Shown piece by piece: positions 1-10,008 of a DNA stretch of 64,000 bases (within the stretch, counting starts at the first letter, position 1; every line of letters begins with the position of its first letter). The position numbers and the translations under genes are program-made. The stretch covers positions 1,057,810 to 1,121,809 of the forward strand of contig NZ_JALBFU010000001.1 of the NCBI RefSeq assembly GCF_022662575.1, written 5' to 3'. The notes under the pieces were generated by a model. That model was not told the origin of the DNA, did not search any database, and saw only the letters and a list, made by a program, of their open reading frames with translations. Origin of the DNA: Luteimonas aquatica. GTDB taxonomy: Bacteria; Pseudomonadota; Gammaproteobacteria; Xanthomonadales; Xanthomonadaceae.

Positions 1-2
1 TG

Positions 3-761
<759 letters not shown>

Positions 762-792
762 GGTCCGCCGCGGCGCCCGGTCGCGGGGCGTC

Positions 793-1800
793 TCAGTAGC
801 AGTCCCAGTGGTAGGCCACGCGGCTGAAATCGGCGCGCGCGAGGTCGTCCGGGTCGATGAAGAAGTTCGCCACCCCCGAGTCGCCCCACATCATGGCGTC
901 GTCGCTGTCGAGCTGCAGCAGCAGCACGTGCCGGTCGCCGGGCGAACGCGGATCGCTCTGCGTGAATTCCGGGTAGCCGCCGAGCTTGCTGCCGAAGCGC
1001 TCCAGCGAATCGCCCACCGCCTCGTACAGCGCATCGCGCTCGACCTGCGGGTGCCTGGCCGCATAGTCCTCGATCAGCGTGTCGATCTCGGCACCGAGCA
1101 CGCCGGCGAGGCCGGCATCGTTGCGGCCGATGGTTTCGCTCTCCGGTCTGCCCTCGATGCGGCGCGGCTTGCCCGGATCGAAAGGCAGCGAATCGTTGGC
1201 TTCCAGCGCCGCCGCCGGCGGCGCGATTGCGGCGCGCGCCGACGGCTGCGGCCAGTAGACGACCCGGAAGTTCCGCTGCCGCGACAGCCCGCGCATCCCG
1301 TCCTTGCCCAGCGCGTCGATCTCGGCGCCGTACAGATCGTCGTGCGGAGTGAGGAAGAACTGCAGCAAACCCTGCCGCGGGTAGCCGTCCAGGCGCAGCC
1401 TGGCGAAATCCAGCTGCGCCAGCAGCACCATCGGCCGGCCTGCGGCATCCACGGGGTACGGACGCTCCGCGCTCCAGTAGGCGCGACCGCCGAGCTTGCT
1501 CGCCAGCGGATCGTCGTCCTGCGCAGCCAGCGGCGCGAAGGCCAGCCGCAGCACCGGACGGCGCGTGGCCTCCAGTGCCGGCAGCATCGGCGCCAGCAGC
1601 TCGCGCGCATGCCGCCTGGCCGCTTCGGCATCGGCGGCGGTGCGTCCGTCCGCCTTTTGTCCGGCTGCGGGCGCCGACGCGTCGGCCAGGGCTTTTCGGG
1701 CGGACAGATGCCGCAAACCGACATAGCCCAGCGCCACCAGCGCCGCGAGCACCGCCACCACGATCGCCGTCGACAGCAGGACCGCCGTTCCCGTCTTCAT
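793..1800 (-). CDS. Membrane-anchored DUF1963 (YwqG-like) protein
   Basis: This 335-residue protein starts with a single hydrophobic segment (about residues 7-29) after MKTG, likely an uncleaved anchor or signal. The rest resembles the YwqG/DUF1963 family: an SKLGGRAYW motif near the start of the domain, a VLLAQLDFARL strand, LLQFFLTPHDD, and near the end SKLGGYPEFTQ, LLQLDSDD and a GVANFFIDPDDL block. Function in the family is unknown. The membrane anchor is unusual relative to the cytosolic YwqG of Bacillus. Convergent with the DUF808 gene and divergent from the following acetyltransferase, from which it is separated by about 160 bases. Confidence 0.75.
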   Translation of the reverse strand: MKTGTAVLLSTAIVVAVLAALVALGYVGLRHLSARKALADASAPAAGQKADGRTAADAEAARRHARELLAPMLPALEATRRPVLRLAFAPLAAQDDDPLASKLGGRAYWSAERPYPVDAAGRPMVLLAQLDFARLRLDGYPRQGLLQFFLTPHDDLYGAEIDALGKDGMRGLSRQRNFRVVYWPQPSARAAIAPPAAALEANDSLPFDPGKPRRIEGRPESETIGRNDAGLAGVLGAEIDTLIEDYAARHPQVERDALYEAVGDSLERFGSKLGGYPEFTQSDPRSPGDRHVLLLQLDSDDAMMWGDSGVANFFIDPDDLARADFSRVAYHWDCY

Positions 1801-1961
1801 CGCGCCTGTTCCTTTGCCCTCCCGGGCCGGGCATCTTCCCCGCCCGCAGGGAGGCGGCGCAAGCCGGCCCGGCCGTGCGGGGCGGCGGCCCGGCTGCCGC
1901 CTTCCCGCGCGTTAGCGGCATGTAAAATCGGGCTTCACTCCGGCCGTGGCACCATCCGGCC

Positions 1962-2498
1962 ATGGCAGCACGCAACCGTCTTCCGCCCTGGCACGAGGAA
2001 ATCCGCCTCGCCAACGGGCGCGACATCCTGATCCGGCCGATCCGCGCCGACGACGCCGGCCCGCTGCGCGCGGGCTTCACCCTGCTGCAACCCGACGAGG
2101 TGCGGCAGCGCTTTCTGTACGCGGTGAAGGAACTCTCGCCGGAGATGGCGCAGCGGCTGTCCCAGCCGCACCCCAAGACCGAGTTCGCCCTGGTCGCCGC
2201 CGAGCCGCTCCCCGCCGGGGAGGCGCTGGTCGGCGCGGTCGCGCGCGCCTCGATCATGCCCGGCACCCGCGAGGCCGAGTTCGCGATCCTGGTCAGCCGC
2301 TACATCGCCGGCATGGGCCTGGGACGCCATCTGATGCGGCGCCTGGTGCGCTGGGCGCGCGGCAAGAAGCTGCAGCGCCTGTACGGCGACGTGCTGGAAA
2401 GCAACCAGCCGATGCTCTCGCTGGTGCAGTCGCTGGGCTTTCGCCGCGAGCTGGCCGACACCCCGGGCCTGATCCACGTGGTGCTGGACCTGGAATGA
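1962..2498 (+). CDS. GNAT-family N-acetyltransferase
   Basis: A 178-residue single-domain GNAT protein. The core has the IRPIRADDAGPLRAGF start typical of the family, an AEFAILVSRYIAGMGLGRHLM segment that supplies the acetyl-CoA pyrophosphate-binding loop (G-x-G-x-G/H), and NQPMLSLVQSLGFRR as the C-terminal helix and strand. Related domains occur fused to acyl-CoA synthetase-like proteins (Pat-type protein acetyltransferases), but here the domain stands alone. Substrate cannot be assigned. A TAAAAT hexamer at 1923-1928, about 35 bases ahead of the ATG, is a plausible -10 element. Confidence 0.8.
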   Translation: MAARNRLPPWHEEIRLANGRDILIRPIRADDAGPLRAGFTLLQPDEVRQRFLYAVKELSPEMAQRLSQPHPKTEFALVAAEPLPAGEALVGAVARASIMPGTREAEFAILVSRYIAGMGLGRHLMRRLVRWARGKKLQRLYGDVLESNQPMLSLVQSLGFRRELADTPGLIHVVLDLE

Positions 2499-2559
2499 AG
2501 CGATGGCGCCGGCGCGGGAATCCCCGCCGGCGCCCGATTGCACGAAGCGCCGCGCGCGC

Positions 2560-2829
2560 TTACTCGATCGGACCGCAGCTGCCTGTCCGCCAGGTCATTC
2601 TCCCGGTCTGCACGCCCCACGAGTAGGGCTGCATGCCGTTGCAGTAGCCGGACACCTCCGAGCGTTCGCCGATGATCTCGCCTTCGCCGTTGTGGAAGGT
2701 GTAGGTGATCCAGCCGTTGGCCGGCACCGGCGGTATCGCCGCGGCCGAGAACAGCGTTCCCAGCGCCAGGATGCCGCCCGCCAGCGCGGCCTTGGTCACG
2801 GTGCGCATGCCCTTCCTCGTAGTCTTCAT
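2560..2829 (-). CDS. Small exported protein, DUF6289-like
   Basis: An 89-residue protein with a basic N-terminus (MKTTRKGMR), a hydrophobic signal segment (about residues 10-30, GGILALGTLFSAAA) and a short mature part containing PANGWITYTFHNGEGE, IIGERSEVSGYC, SWGVQTGRMTWRTGSC. The pattern of PANGW, two cysteines and a WGV/T motif resembles the short exported DUF6289 family; that family has no known role. The start at 2829 is chosen because AAGGA lies nine bases upstream; an upstream ATG at 2862 would place that ribosome-binding site inside the gene. Confidence 0.6.
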   Translation of the reverse strand: MKTTRKGMRTVTKAALAGGILALGTLFSAAAIPPVPANGWITYTFHNGEGEIIGERSEVSGYCNGMQPYSWGVQTGRMTWRTGSCGPIE

Positions 2830-3027
2830 GTGCTCGATTCCTTGATTGTTGGTGGATGACAACGCAACGGCCGTCCGCGCATCCCTGCGTGCCGCGATCC
2901 GCAGGCAGCGATCGAATGGACCACGCCCCGACCTGAACCTGCATGGAGGCGCGCGACAACCGGCCCGGCTTGATATAGCACGCCGACGCCGCCACCGATG
3001 TGCGGTACCGCTAAACTATGCAGTTCC

Positions 3028-6000
3028 ATGACATCCGCCTCCCTTCCCGACCTGCTGCCCGCGCCGGGCCGTCAGCGCGCCTGGTGGCGCGCGCCGGCCA
3101 GCGCCAGCGCGCTCGCCTGGAGCCTGGCACGGGCGGGCGCCGCCCACGACGGCCCGCTGCTGCTGATCGCGCGCGACAACCAGAGCGCGCACCAGCTCGA
3201 ATCCGACCTGCATACCCTGATCGGCGAGAACGCCGCGCTGCCGGTGCTGAATTTCCCGGATTGGGAAACCCTGCCCTACGACCGCTTCAGCCCGCACCCT
3301 GACATCGTCTCGCAGCGGCTGGCCACGCTGTACCGGCTGCCGACGCTCAAGCGCGGCATCGTGGTGGTGCCGGTGCAGACGCTGATGCAGCGCCTGCCGC
3401 CGCTGTCCTACGTGGTCGGCAGCGCCTTCGACGTGCGCGTGGGCCAGAAGCTCGACCTCGACGCCGAGAAGCGCCGCCTCGAGGCGGCCGGCTACCGCAA
3501 CGTGCCGCAGGTCTTCGATCCCGGCGATTTCGCCGTGCGCGGCGCCCTGCTCGACGTCTTCCCGATGGGCGCGCAGGTGCCCTATCGCGTCGAGCTGTTC
3601 GACGACAGCATCGACACGATCCGCGGCTTCGACCCGGAGAGCCAGCGCTCGCTGGACAAGGTCGACGCCGTGCAGCTGCTCCCGGGCCGCGAGGTGCCGA
3701 TGGACGAGGCCTCGATCGAGCGCGCCATGGACGCGCTGCGCGAGCGCTTCGACATCGACACGCGGCGCAGCGCGCTGTTCCAGGACCTGAAGGCCGGACT
3801 GGCGCCGGCGGGCATCGAGTACTACCTGCCGCTGTTCTTCGAGGCCGCGCGCCCGCGCGCCCGCGCCGCGCTCGGCGAGGCGCGCGAGGCCGCCGGCGCG
3901 ACCGCGACGCTGTTCGACTACTTCGACGCGGCGGTCCTGCCGGTGCTCTGCGACGGCGTCGCCGGCGCGGCCGACCACTTCTGGAAGCAGACCGCCGACC
4001 GCTACGAACAGCGCCGGCACGACATCGAGCGTCCGCTGCTGCCGCCCGACGAGCTGTACCTGCCGCCGGACACGCTGCGCGAGCGCCTGAACCTCGGCGA
4101 GCGCGTGGAAATCTGCGGTGCGCAGCATCCCCGCCATGCCCAGGCCATGCCGCTGGGCGACCAGCCCGCGCCCGACCTGCCGATCGCGGCCAAGGACGCC
4201 GAGCCCGCCGCGGCGCTGAAATCCTTCCTCGCCGCCTATGCGGGCCGCACGCTGATCGCCGCCGATTCCGCCGGCCGGCGCGAGGCGCTGCTGGAAGTGC
4301 TGCACGCCGCCGGGCTGCAGCCGCGGGTGCTGCCGGACTTCCGGGCCTTCCTGCCTGGCGACGGGAAGCCGGCCAGGTTCGCCATCGCGGTCGCGCCGCT
4401 GGACAACGGTTTCGCGCTGCAGGCGCAGGCCGCCGGCGAGGCCGTCGCGGTGCTCACCGAGCGCCAGCTGTTTCCCGAGCGCGCCGCCCAGCCGCGCCGT
4501 CGCAAGCGCGCCGGGCGCGAGCCGGAAGCGATCATCCGCGACCTCGGCGAGCTCAGCGAAGGCGCGCCGATCGTGCACGAGGACCACGGCGTCGGGCGCT
4601 ATCGCGGACTGCTGACGCTCGAGGCCGGCGGCCAGCCGGGCGAATACCTGGAGATCGAGTACGCCAAGGGCGACCGCCTCTACGTGCCGGTGGCGCAACT
4701 GCACCTGATCAGCCGCTACTCCGGCGCCTCGGCCGAAACCGCGCCGCTGCACTCGCTCGGCGGCGAGCAGTGGAGCAAGGCCAAGCGCAGGGCCGCCGAG
4801 AAGGTGCGCGACGTCGCCGCCGAACTGCTCGAGATCCAGGCCAAGCGCCAGGCGCGCGCCGGGCTCGCGCTCGACGTCGACCGCTCCCTGTACGAGCCCT
4901 TCGCCGCCACTTTCCCGTTCGAGGAAACCCCCGACCAGCACAGCGCCATCGAGGCGGTGATCCGCGACCTGGCCTCGTCGCAGCCGATGGACCGCGTGGT
5001 CTGCGGCGACGTCGGCTTCGGCAAGACCGAAGTCGCGGTGCGCGCGGCCTTCGTCGCCGCCACCGCCGGCAAGCAGGTCGCGGTGCTGGTGCCCACCACC
5101 CTGCTGGCCGAGCAGCACTACCGCAACTTCCGCGACCGCTTCGCCGACTGGCCGATCCGCGTGGAGGTGCTCTCGCGCTTCAAGACCGCCAAGGAGATCA
5201 AGGCCGAGCTCGACAAGCTGGCCGAGGGCAAACTCGACGTCATCGTCGGCACCCACCGGCTGCTGCAGCCGGATGTGAAGTTCAAGGACCTGGGCCTGGT
5301 GATCGTGGACGAGGAGCAGCGCTTCGGCGTGCGCCAGAAGGAGGCGCTGAAGGCGCTGCGCGCCAACGTGCACCTGCTCACCCTCACCGCGACGCCCATC
5401 CCGCGCACGCTCAACATGGCGATGGCCGGCCTGCGCGACCTGTCGATCATCGCCACGCCGCCCGCCCACCGCCTGGCCGTGCAGACCTTCGTGGTGCCCT
5501 GGGACGACGCGCAGCTGCGCGAGGCCTTCCAGCGCGAGCTGGCGCGCGGCGGCCAGGTGTACTTCCTGCACAACGACGTGGAGAGCATCGGGCGCATGCA
5601 GCGGCAGCTGCAGGAGCTGGTGCCCGACGCCCGCATCGGCGTCGCCCACGGGCAGATGCCCGAGCGCGAGCTGGAGCGGGTGATGCTCGATTTCCACAAG
5701 CAGCGCACCAACGTGCTGCTGTGCTCGACCATCATCGAATCCGGCATCGACATCCCCAACGCCAACACCATCATCATCAACCGGGCCGACAAGTTCGGCC
5801 TGGCGCAGCTGCACCAGCTGCGCGGCCGCGTCGGCCGCTCGCATCATCGCGCCTACGCCTACCTGGTCACGCCCGACCAGCGCTCGATCACCTCCGACGC
5901 GCGCAAGCGCCTGGATGCGATCTCGGCCATGGACGAGCTGGGCGCCGGCTTCACCCTGGCCACCCACGACCTCGAAATCCGCGGCGCCGGCGAACTGCTC

Positions 6001-6564
6001 GGCGAGGAACAGAGCGGACAGATGGCCGAAGTCGGCTTCAGCCTCTACACCGAGCTGCTCGAGCGTGCGGTGCGCTCGATCCGCCAGGGCAAGCTGCCCG
6101 ACGCGGACGCGCCGGAGGAACGCGGCGCCGAGGTGACGCTGAACGTGCCGGCGCTGATCCCCGACGACTACCTGCCCGACGTGCACACGCGCCTGACGCT
6201 GTACAAGCGCATCAGCTCGGCGCGCTCGGCCGAGGAACTGCGCGAGCTGCAGGTGGAGATGATCGACCGCTTCGGCCTGCTGCCGGACGCGGCCAAGCAC
6301 CTGTTCGCCACCGCCGAGCTCAAGCTGCAGGCCACCGGCCTGGGCATCCGCAAGCTCGACCTCGGCCCCGGCGGCGGCCGCGTGCAGTTCGTCGAGAAGC
6401 CCAATGTCGATCCGATGGCGATCATCCGCATGATCCAGGGCCAGCCCAAGCTCTACCAGATGGACGGCCCGGACAAGCTGCGGGTCAAGCTCGACCTGCC
6501 GGACGCGGCCTCGCGCTTCAACGCCGCGCGCGGAATCCTGACCGCGCTGCGGCCGACCGCCTAG
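3028..6564 (+). CDS. mfd: Transcription-repair coupling factor Mfd
   Basis: A 1178-residue protein with the full Mfd architecture: an N-terminal UvrB-like region (FPDWETLPYDRFSPHPDIVS), an RNA-polymerase-interacting domain around residue 510-570 (VHEDHGVGRYRGL), a RecG-like translocase with Walker A GDVGFGKTE and the DEEQ box (VIVDEEQRFGVRQKE), helicase motif VI (QLRGRVGRSHHRAYAYL), and a C-terminal TRCF domain. It releases stalled RNA polymerase at DNA lesions and recruits UvrA. The start MTSASLPDLL at 3028 is preferred over an in-frame ATG ten codons upstream. A TAAACT hexamer at about 3010-3015 would give a very short leader or leaderless mRNA. Confidence 0.97.
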   Translation: MTSASLPDLLPAPGRQRAWWRAPASASALAWSLARAGAAHDGPLLLIARDNQSAHQLESDLHTLIGENAALPVLNFPDWETLPYDRFSPHPDIVSQRLATLYRLPTLKRGIVVVPVQTLMQRLPPLSYVVGSAFDVRVGQKLDLDAEKRRLEAAGYRNVPQVFDPGDFAVRGALLDVFPMGAQVPYRVELFDDSIDTIRGFDPESQRSLDKVDAVQLLPGREVPMDEASIERAMDALRERFDIDTRRSALFQDLKAGLAPAGIEYYLPLFFEAARPRARAALGEAREAAGATATLFDYFDAAVLPVLCDGVAGAADHFWKQTADRYEQRRHDIERPLLPPDELYLPPDTLRERLNLGERVEICGAQHPRHAQAMPLGDQPAPDLPIAAKDAEPAAALKSFLAAYAGRTLIAADSAGRREALLEVLHAAGLQPRVLPDFRAFLPGDGKPARFAIAVAPLDNGFALQAQAAGEAVAVLTERQLFPERAAQPRRRKRAGREPEAIIRDLGELSEGAPIVHEDHGVGRYRGLLTLEAGGQPGEYLEIEYAKGDRLYVPVAQLHLISRYSGASAETAPLHSLGGEQWSKAKRRAAEKVRDVAAELLEIQAKRQARAGLALDVDRSLYEPFAATFPFEETPDQHSAIEAVIRDLASSQPMDRVVCGDVGFGKTEVAVRAAFVAATAGKQVAVLVPTTLLAEQHYRNFRDRFADWPIRVEVLSRFKTAKEIKAELDKLAEGKLDVIVGTHRLLQPDVKFKDLGLVIVDEEQRFGVRQKEALKALRANVHLLTLTATPIPRTLNMAMAGLRDLSIIATPPAHRLAVQTFVVPWDDAQLREAFQRELARGGQVYFLHNDVESIGRMQRQLQELVPDARIGVAHGQMPERELERVMLDFHKQRTNVLLCSTIIESGIDIPNANTIIINRADKFGLAQLHQLRGRVGRSHHRAYAYLVTPDQRSITSDARKRLDAISAMDELGAGFTLATHDLEIRGAGELLGEEQSGQMAEVGFSLYTELLERAVRSIRQGKLPDADAPEERGAEVTLNVPALIPDDYLPDVHTRLTLYKRISSARSAEELRELQVEMIDRFGLLPDAAKHLFATAELKLQATGLGIRKLDLGPGGGRVQFVEKPNVDPMAIIRMIQGQPKLYQMDGPDKLRVKLDLPDAASRFNAARGILTALRPTA

Positions 6565-6616
6565 CGTCGCGCCGGCCATGCCCCATGGCCGGCGGCGTTG
6601 TCCTATAGTCCGCTCC

Positions 6617-6946
6617 ATGCCACATGCCCGCATCCGCATCGCCGCCGCCGCGCTGTGCCTGTTCGCGCCCCTGGCCTGGGCCTGCGATCCGGCGGCGTTC
6701 GATTTCGACGCCTACCTGAAGGACGCCGACCGCGATGGCGACGGCCATCTGCAGCTGCCCGAACTGCTGGCCGCGCCGTCGGGCCTGGAGGACGCCGGGT
6801 ATGGCACCACGCTGGACGTGGCGGTGAACACCCGCGCGGCCTTCGACGCGCTGGATACGAACCGGGACGGGCGCCTGTCCTCGGAGGAGCTCTGGCAATG
6901 GGGCGAGCACACGCACAACGGCTGCGCCGGATGGAATTCGCGCTAG
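6617..6946 (+). CDS. Exported EF-hand domain protein
   Basis: A 109-residue protein with a signal peptide (MPHARIRIAAAALCLFAPLAWA, cleavage likely after AWA) and two EF-hand-type calcium loops: DADRDGDGHLQLPEL near mature residue 25 and DTNRDGRLSSEEL near the C-terminus. Both loops keep Asp at positions 1, 3 and 5 or equivalents, Gly at 6 and Glu at 12. Two cysteines could form a disulfide in the periplasm. The start at 6617 is chosen because it begins the signal peptide; an in-frame ATG 13 codons upstream gives a non-signal extension. A CTATAGT stretch just upstream may be a -10 element. Partner unknown. Confidence 0.75.
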   Translation: MPHARIRIAAAALCLFAPLAWACDPAAFDFDAYLKDADRDGDGHLQLPELLAAPSGLEDAGYGTTLDVAVNTRAAFDALDTNRDGRLSSEELWQWGEHTHNGCAGWNSR

Positions 6947-7004
6947 GGGGCCAAGGCCTGAGCAGACGTTGCGGGATTGGCGGCGACCCCCGAATATCCG
7001 CGGC

Positions 7005-7619
7005 ATGCCCTCCGTCAAGCCAGACGCCACTGTCGCGATCAACGGTCCCCCGGGCGTTTCGGTGGTCCGTTATGCGCTGCGTTTCGGCGCCGCCTATCTT
7101 ACGCTGTGGGTGAGCATCTTCCTGCTGCTGGCGGACGGCAAGAACCACGCCGACATCGCCTGGTGGCTGCTGTTCGGCCCGAGCGTGCTCAGCGCGTTGT
7201 ACCCCAGCTACTGCTTCGTCCGCGAACAGGGGCGAATGCCGTCGCAGTCGCCCGCGTTTGCGCGCGTCCCATCCGCCAGCCCGGCGACGCCGCGCTTCTT
7301 CGGTACCGAAAGCCATCGCCTCGCCCTCGGCTCAACGGTCGCCTGCCTGCCGACGTGGCTGCTCGGGCTGGGCCTCTTCATTCTGGCCATGCTGCAATGG
7401 CCGGATCACCAGGACATCGGCCTGCGCGATATCGGCAAGATGATCCGCAGCGAACCCGATTTCGTGCCGATCGTCACCACCGCTTTCCTGTTCGGCGGCA
7501 TTTTGCATTACGTCGTCCTGCGGGCGGTCTACAAGCTGCTGTGCGCACTGCTGGTCGCGCTCGGATGCGGCAAACCGCGCGACACGGACGAGCCGCCCTC
7601 CTCCCGCACGGCCGCCTAG
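7005..7619 (+). CDS. Hypothetical four-helix inner-membrane protein
   Basis: A 204-residue protein with four evident hydrophobic segments: about residues 18-40 (FGAAYLTLWVSIFLLL), 45-65 (ADIAWWLLFGPSVLSALY), 105-130 (LPTWLLGLGLFILAML) and 160-190 (FLFGGILHYVVLRAVYKLLCALLVAL). A hydrophilic loop rich in Ser, Pro and Arg separates the two halves. I do not recognise the family. The start MPSVKPDAT at 7005 is preferred to an ATG twelve codons upstream because the leading segment is low-quality coding sequence. It lies convergent to the DNA glycosylase gene, with a 12-base gap. Confidence 0.6.
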   Translation: MPSVKPDATVAINGPPGVSVVRYALRFGAAYLTLWVSIFLLLADGKNHADIAWWLLFGPSVLSALYPSYCFVREQGRMPSQSPAFARVPSASPATPRFFGTESHRLALGSTVACLPTWLLGLGLFILAMLQWPDHQDIGLRDIGKMIRSEPDFVPIVTTAFLFGGILHYVVLRAVYKLLCALLVALGCGKPRDTDEPPSSRTAA

Positions 7620-7631
7620 CTCCTCAAGCGC

Positions 7632-8306
7632 TCATTCCTGCGACCGCTTGGTCGGCTCCTTCGCCTCGATGGCGAAATCGGCGATGCGCCACAGGTACAG
7701 GCTGGCGTAGGTGCGGTACGGGCCCCAGCGCTCGCCGCGCTCGGCCAGTTCCTTCGGCGTGGGCATGGCCTCCAGCCTGTCCACGGCCTGCGCGCCCTTG
7801 CGGATGCCCAGGTCGTCCACCGGCAGCACGTCGGGACGGCCGAGGCGGAACATCAGCATCATCTCCACCGTCCAGCGGCCGATGCCGCGGATCGGCACCA
7901 GCGCGGCGACGATGTCGTCGTGGTGCATGGTCGACATGCGGCGCAGGTCGGGGATCTCGCCGCGCGATTCGCGCAGCGCCAGGTCGCGCAGGGCCAGCGA
8001 CTTGTTGCCCGACACGCCGCAGCCGCGCAGGCCGGCGTCGTCGATGCGGCCGAGCGTGTCGCAATGGAAGCGGTCGCTGCCGATCGCCGCCTCCACCCGC
8101 GAGACGATCGTCGAGGCGGCCTTGCCGCTGAGCTGCTGGTAGAGGATCGCCCGCGCCAGCGCGTCGACCGGATCGAAGGACTTGCGCCAGCGCGGATCGG
8201 GGGCGATGGCGCCCAGGCGCTTCATCCAGGTGCCGAGCTTGCGGTCGCGCCTGCTCAGATGGGCGAAGGCCGCGTCGGTGTCGAATCCCCTGGCGTGTCG
8301 TGGCAT
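7632..8306 (-). CDS. DNA-3-methyladenine glycosylase II (AlkA-like, HhH-GPD)
   Basis: A 224-residue HhH-GPD superfamily glycosylase, which removes alkylated bases such as 3-methyladenine and starts base-excision repair. Seen in the sequence: the substrate-pocket helix FDPVDALARAILYQQLSGKAA, the helix-hairpin-helix LVPIRGIGRWTVEMML, and the Gly/Pro-rich loop ending in LPVDDLGIRKG, where the second Asp matches the catalytic Asp of AlkA (LPDD). It lacks the N-terminal sheet domain of E. coli AlkA and so resembles the short yeast MAG1/bacterial type. The start at 8306 (MPRHARGFD) is preferred to an ATG 32 codons upstream that runs into the next gene's 3' end. Confidence 0.88.
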   Translation of the reverse strand: MPRHARGFDTDAAFAHLSRRDRKLGTWMKRLGAIAPDPRWRKSFDPVDALARAILYQQLSGKAASTIVSRVEAAIGSDRFHCDTLGRIDDAGLRGCGVSGNKSLALRDLALRESRGEIPDLRRMSTMHHDDIVAALVPIRGIGRWTVEMMLMFRLGRPDVLPVDDLGIRKGAQAVDRLEAMPTPKELAERGERWGPYRTYASLYLWRIADFAIEAKEPTKRSQE

Positions 8307-8376
8307 GACGTCGGTTCCGTGATGAGGGCGGGCGCGCCCGCCGCGAGCATGACCGGCATAGCGGTCGATATCCGCC

Positions 8377-8736
8377 CTATTTTCGCAGCGCGTCCATCGC
8401 ATAGAGCAGCCAGGCCAGGATCAGCAGGCTGCCGCCCGCGGGCGCGGTGCGCGCGTGCACGCCGGCGAGCTCGGCCAGGACCAGCGCCCCGGAAAACAGC
8501 AGCGTGCCGCACAGCAGCCCCGCCAGGGCGATCACGGCCAGCCCGCGCACGGATGCGCGCGCCAGCGCGGCCAGCGCCACGCCGTGGCCGAAGGCGAAGA
8601 TCGCCGCCGTCTGCAGCCGCGCCTGCGCCGCGCCCTCCGCGCCGTGCGCGGCATAGGCCGACAGCGCCACTGCGGCCGCGGCCAGCAAGGCGCCGGCGCA
8701 CGCCAGCCAGCGCACGCCTGCGTTCCGCTCGCGCAT
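8377..8736 (-). CDS. DUF423 family membrane protein
   Basis: A 119-residue, strongly hydrophobic protein with four transmembrane segments, matching the small DUF423 family (YwdK/YgdD type). The family signature is visible as AYAAHGAEGAAQARLQTAAIFAFGHGVAL and FSGALVLAELAG...APAGGSLLILAWLLYA. Function in the family is unknown. The start at 8736 is set by a strong GGAGGA Shine-Dalgarno sequence; an ATG twelve codons upstream would bury it. It is upstream of, and in the same direction as, the alkyl-base glycosylase, 70 bases apart. Confidence 0.85.
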   Translation of the reverse strand: MRERNAGVRWLACAGALLAAAAVALSAYAAHGAEGAAQARLQTAAIFAFGHGVALAALARASVRGLAVIALAGLLCGTLLFSGALVLAELAGVHARTAPAGGSLLILAWLLYAMDALRK

Positions 8737-8814
8737 GTTTTCCTCCTCCCGAAACGCGGCGCGCCGCATCACGGGATGCGGCGCGCCGGTGGAACCTCAT
8801 GACTGGACGAAGGC

Positions 8815-10008
8815 TTACTTCAGCGTCCAGTAGACCTCGTACTCGCCCTCGGCGCTGAACGCCTTGTCGATGCCGTTCTTGTAGACCTCGTACGGACGGT
8901 CGGTGACCTCGTAGCCCTGGGTCAGCGTCCACGCGCGCAGCGCGTTGCGGACGTTGTCCAGCTCGGCCATGAAGCCGGTGTAGTAGGCGACTGCGACGCG
9001 GCCGGGCTTGGTCTGCACGTACTCGACCGGGGCGCCGGCCGGAATCTTGACCTCCAGCTTCTCGCCGGCGGCGGCGACCGTGCTCAGGCTGTCGGGCTTG
9101 GGCGCGGCTTCGGCCTCGTCGGTCTTGGCGGCGTCGGCGGCGGGCTTCTCTTCGGCCTTTTCCTCGTCGGCCTTGGGCTTCTCGCCGCTGCCGGCCTTGC
9201 GCACGGGCTGCACGACGTCGAAGGTGTAGTTCTCGCGGCCGAGCTCGGTGGAGATGATGCGCATCGGACCGGCGGCGACCAGGCCGTTGGCGTCCATGGT
9301 GCGCTTGATCCATTCCACGTTCGACTTCATCGAAGTCTTGATCTTCTCGTTGTTGCGCTCGATCGAGCCGGCCTTCACCACCAGCAAATCCTCGGCCGGG
9401 CGCTCGACCACCTGCATGCCGCGCATCTTCGTGCCCGGCACCGCCCAGTCGACGTTCGGCACGGTGGCCAGCATGTTGGTCAGGCGCGACAGGCCGAGCT
9501 TCATGTCGTCGCCGACATGGCGCTTGACGTACAGACCGGCATAGCGGCCGAACAGGTTCCAGCCGTACTTGACGTCGTAGGCCTGGGTGATCTCGATGTT
9601 GCGCTTCACCGCGCCCTGGCCGGTCGGCTTCAGGGTGAAGGTCATCGTCTTGTCGTGGCCGCGCTGCGGGTTATCCACGGCGTACTTGACGCTCTTGCCC
9701 GGCACGGACTCGACGATCTCCCAGCTGCCGTCGCCGACCTGGTTCACGTCGGAGGTGTAGCTCAGCTTGGCGCCGACGCCGGAGGTGGGGCCCGACAGCT
9801 CGGTCTTCAGGCGCGGGTCGCGCAGGAACAGCGGATTCCAATCCTTGAAGCGTCGCAGGCTGTTGATCGTGTCGTACACGATCGTCATCTTGCGATTGGT
9901 TTCGACGCTCTCGCTCAATTGACGCTCGGACGGCAGGACAAGGCCGACGATCAGCATCAGGGCGGCAACGATCGCGAACGAAATCAGAATCTCGATGAGG
10001 CGGGTCAT
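8815..10008 (-). CDS. Membrane-anchored SRPBCC/GyrI-like two-domain protein
   Basis: A 397-residue protein with one N-terminal transmembrane segment (about residues 5-27). Residues about 40-175 resemble an SRPBCC (START-like, polyketide-cyclase) ligand-binding fold (the FKDWNPL motif at the start, GDGSWEIVESVPGKSVKY in the middle). The C-terminal half looks like a GyrI-type effector-binding domain (QTKPGRVAVAYYTGFMAELDNVRNAL, ending EYEVYWTLK). It is interrupted at about 273-306 by a low-complexity Lys/Glu/Ala insertion. Similar proteins are often annotated polyketide cyclase, but no enzymatic role can be read here; periplasmic small-molecule or lipid binding is my inference. Monocistronic by spacing. 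Confidence 0.65.
   Translation of the reverse strand: MTRLIEILISFAIVAALMLIVGLVLPSERQLSESVETNRKMTIVYDTINSLRRFKDWNPLFLRDPRLKTELSGPTSGVGAKLSYTSDVNQVGDGSWEIVESVPGKSVKYAVDNPQRGHDKTMTFTLKPTGQGAVKRNIEITQAYDVKYGWNLFGRYAGLYVKRHVGDDMKLGLSRLTNMLATVPNVDWAVPGTKMRGMQVVERPAEDLLVVKAGSIERNNEKIKTSMKSNVEWIKRTMDANGLVAAGPMRIISTELGRENYTFDVVQPVRKAGSGEKPKADEEKAEEKPAADAAKTDEAEAAPKPDSLSTVAAAGEKLEVKIPAGAPVEYVQTKPGRVAVAYYTGFMAELDNVRNALRAWTLTQGYEVTDRPYEVYKNGIDKAFSAEGEYEVYWTLK

Noticed and set aside
3016..6639. A 1207-codon open frame antisense to mfd
   Set aside because: A codon-composition shadow of mfd; product is His/Arg/Ala/Gly-rich with no domain.
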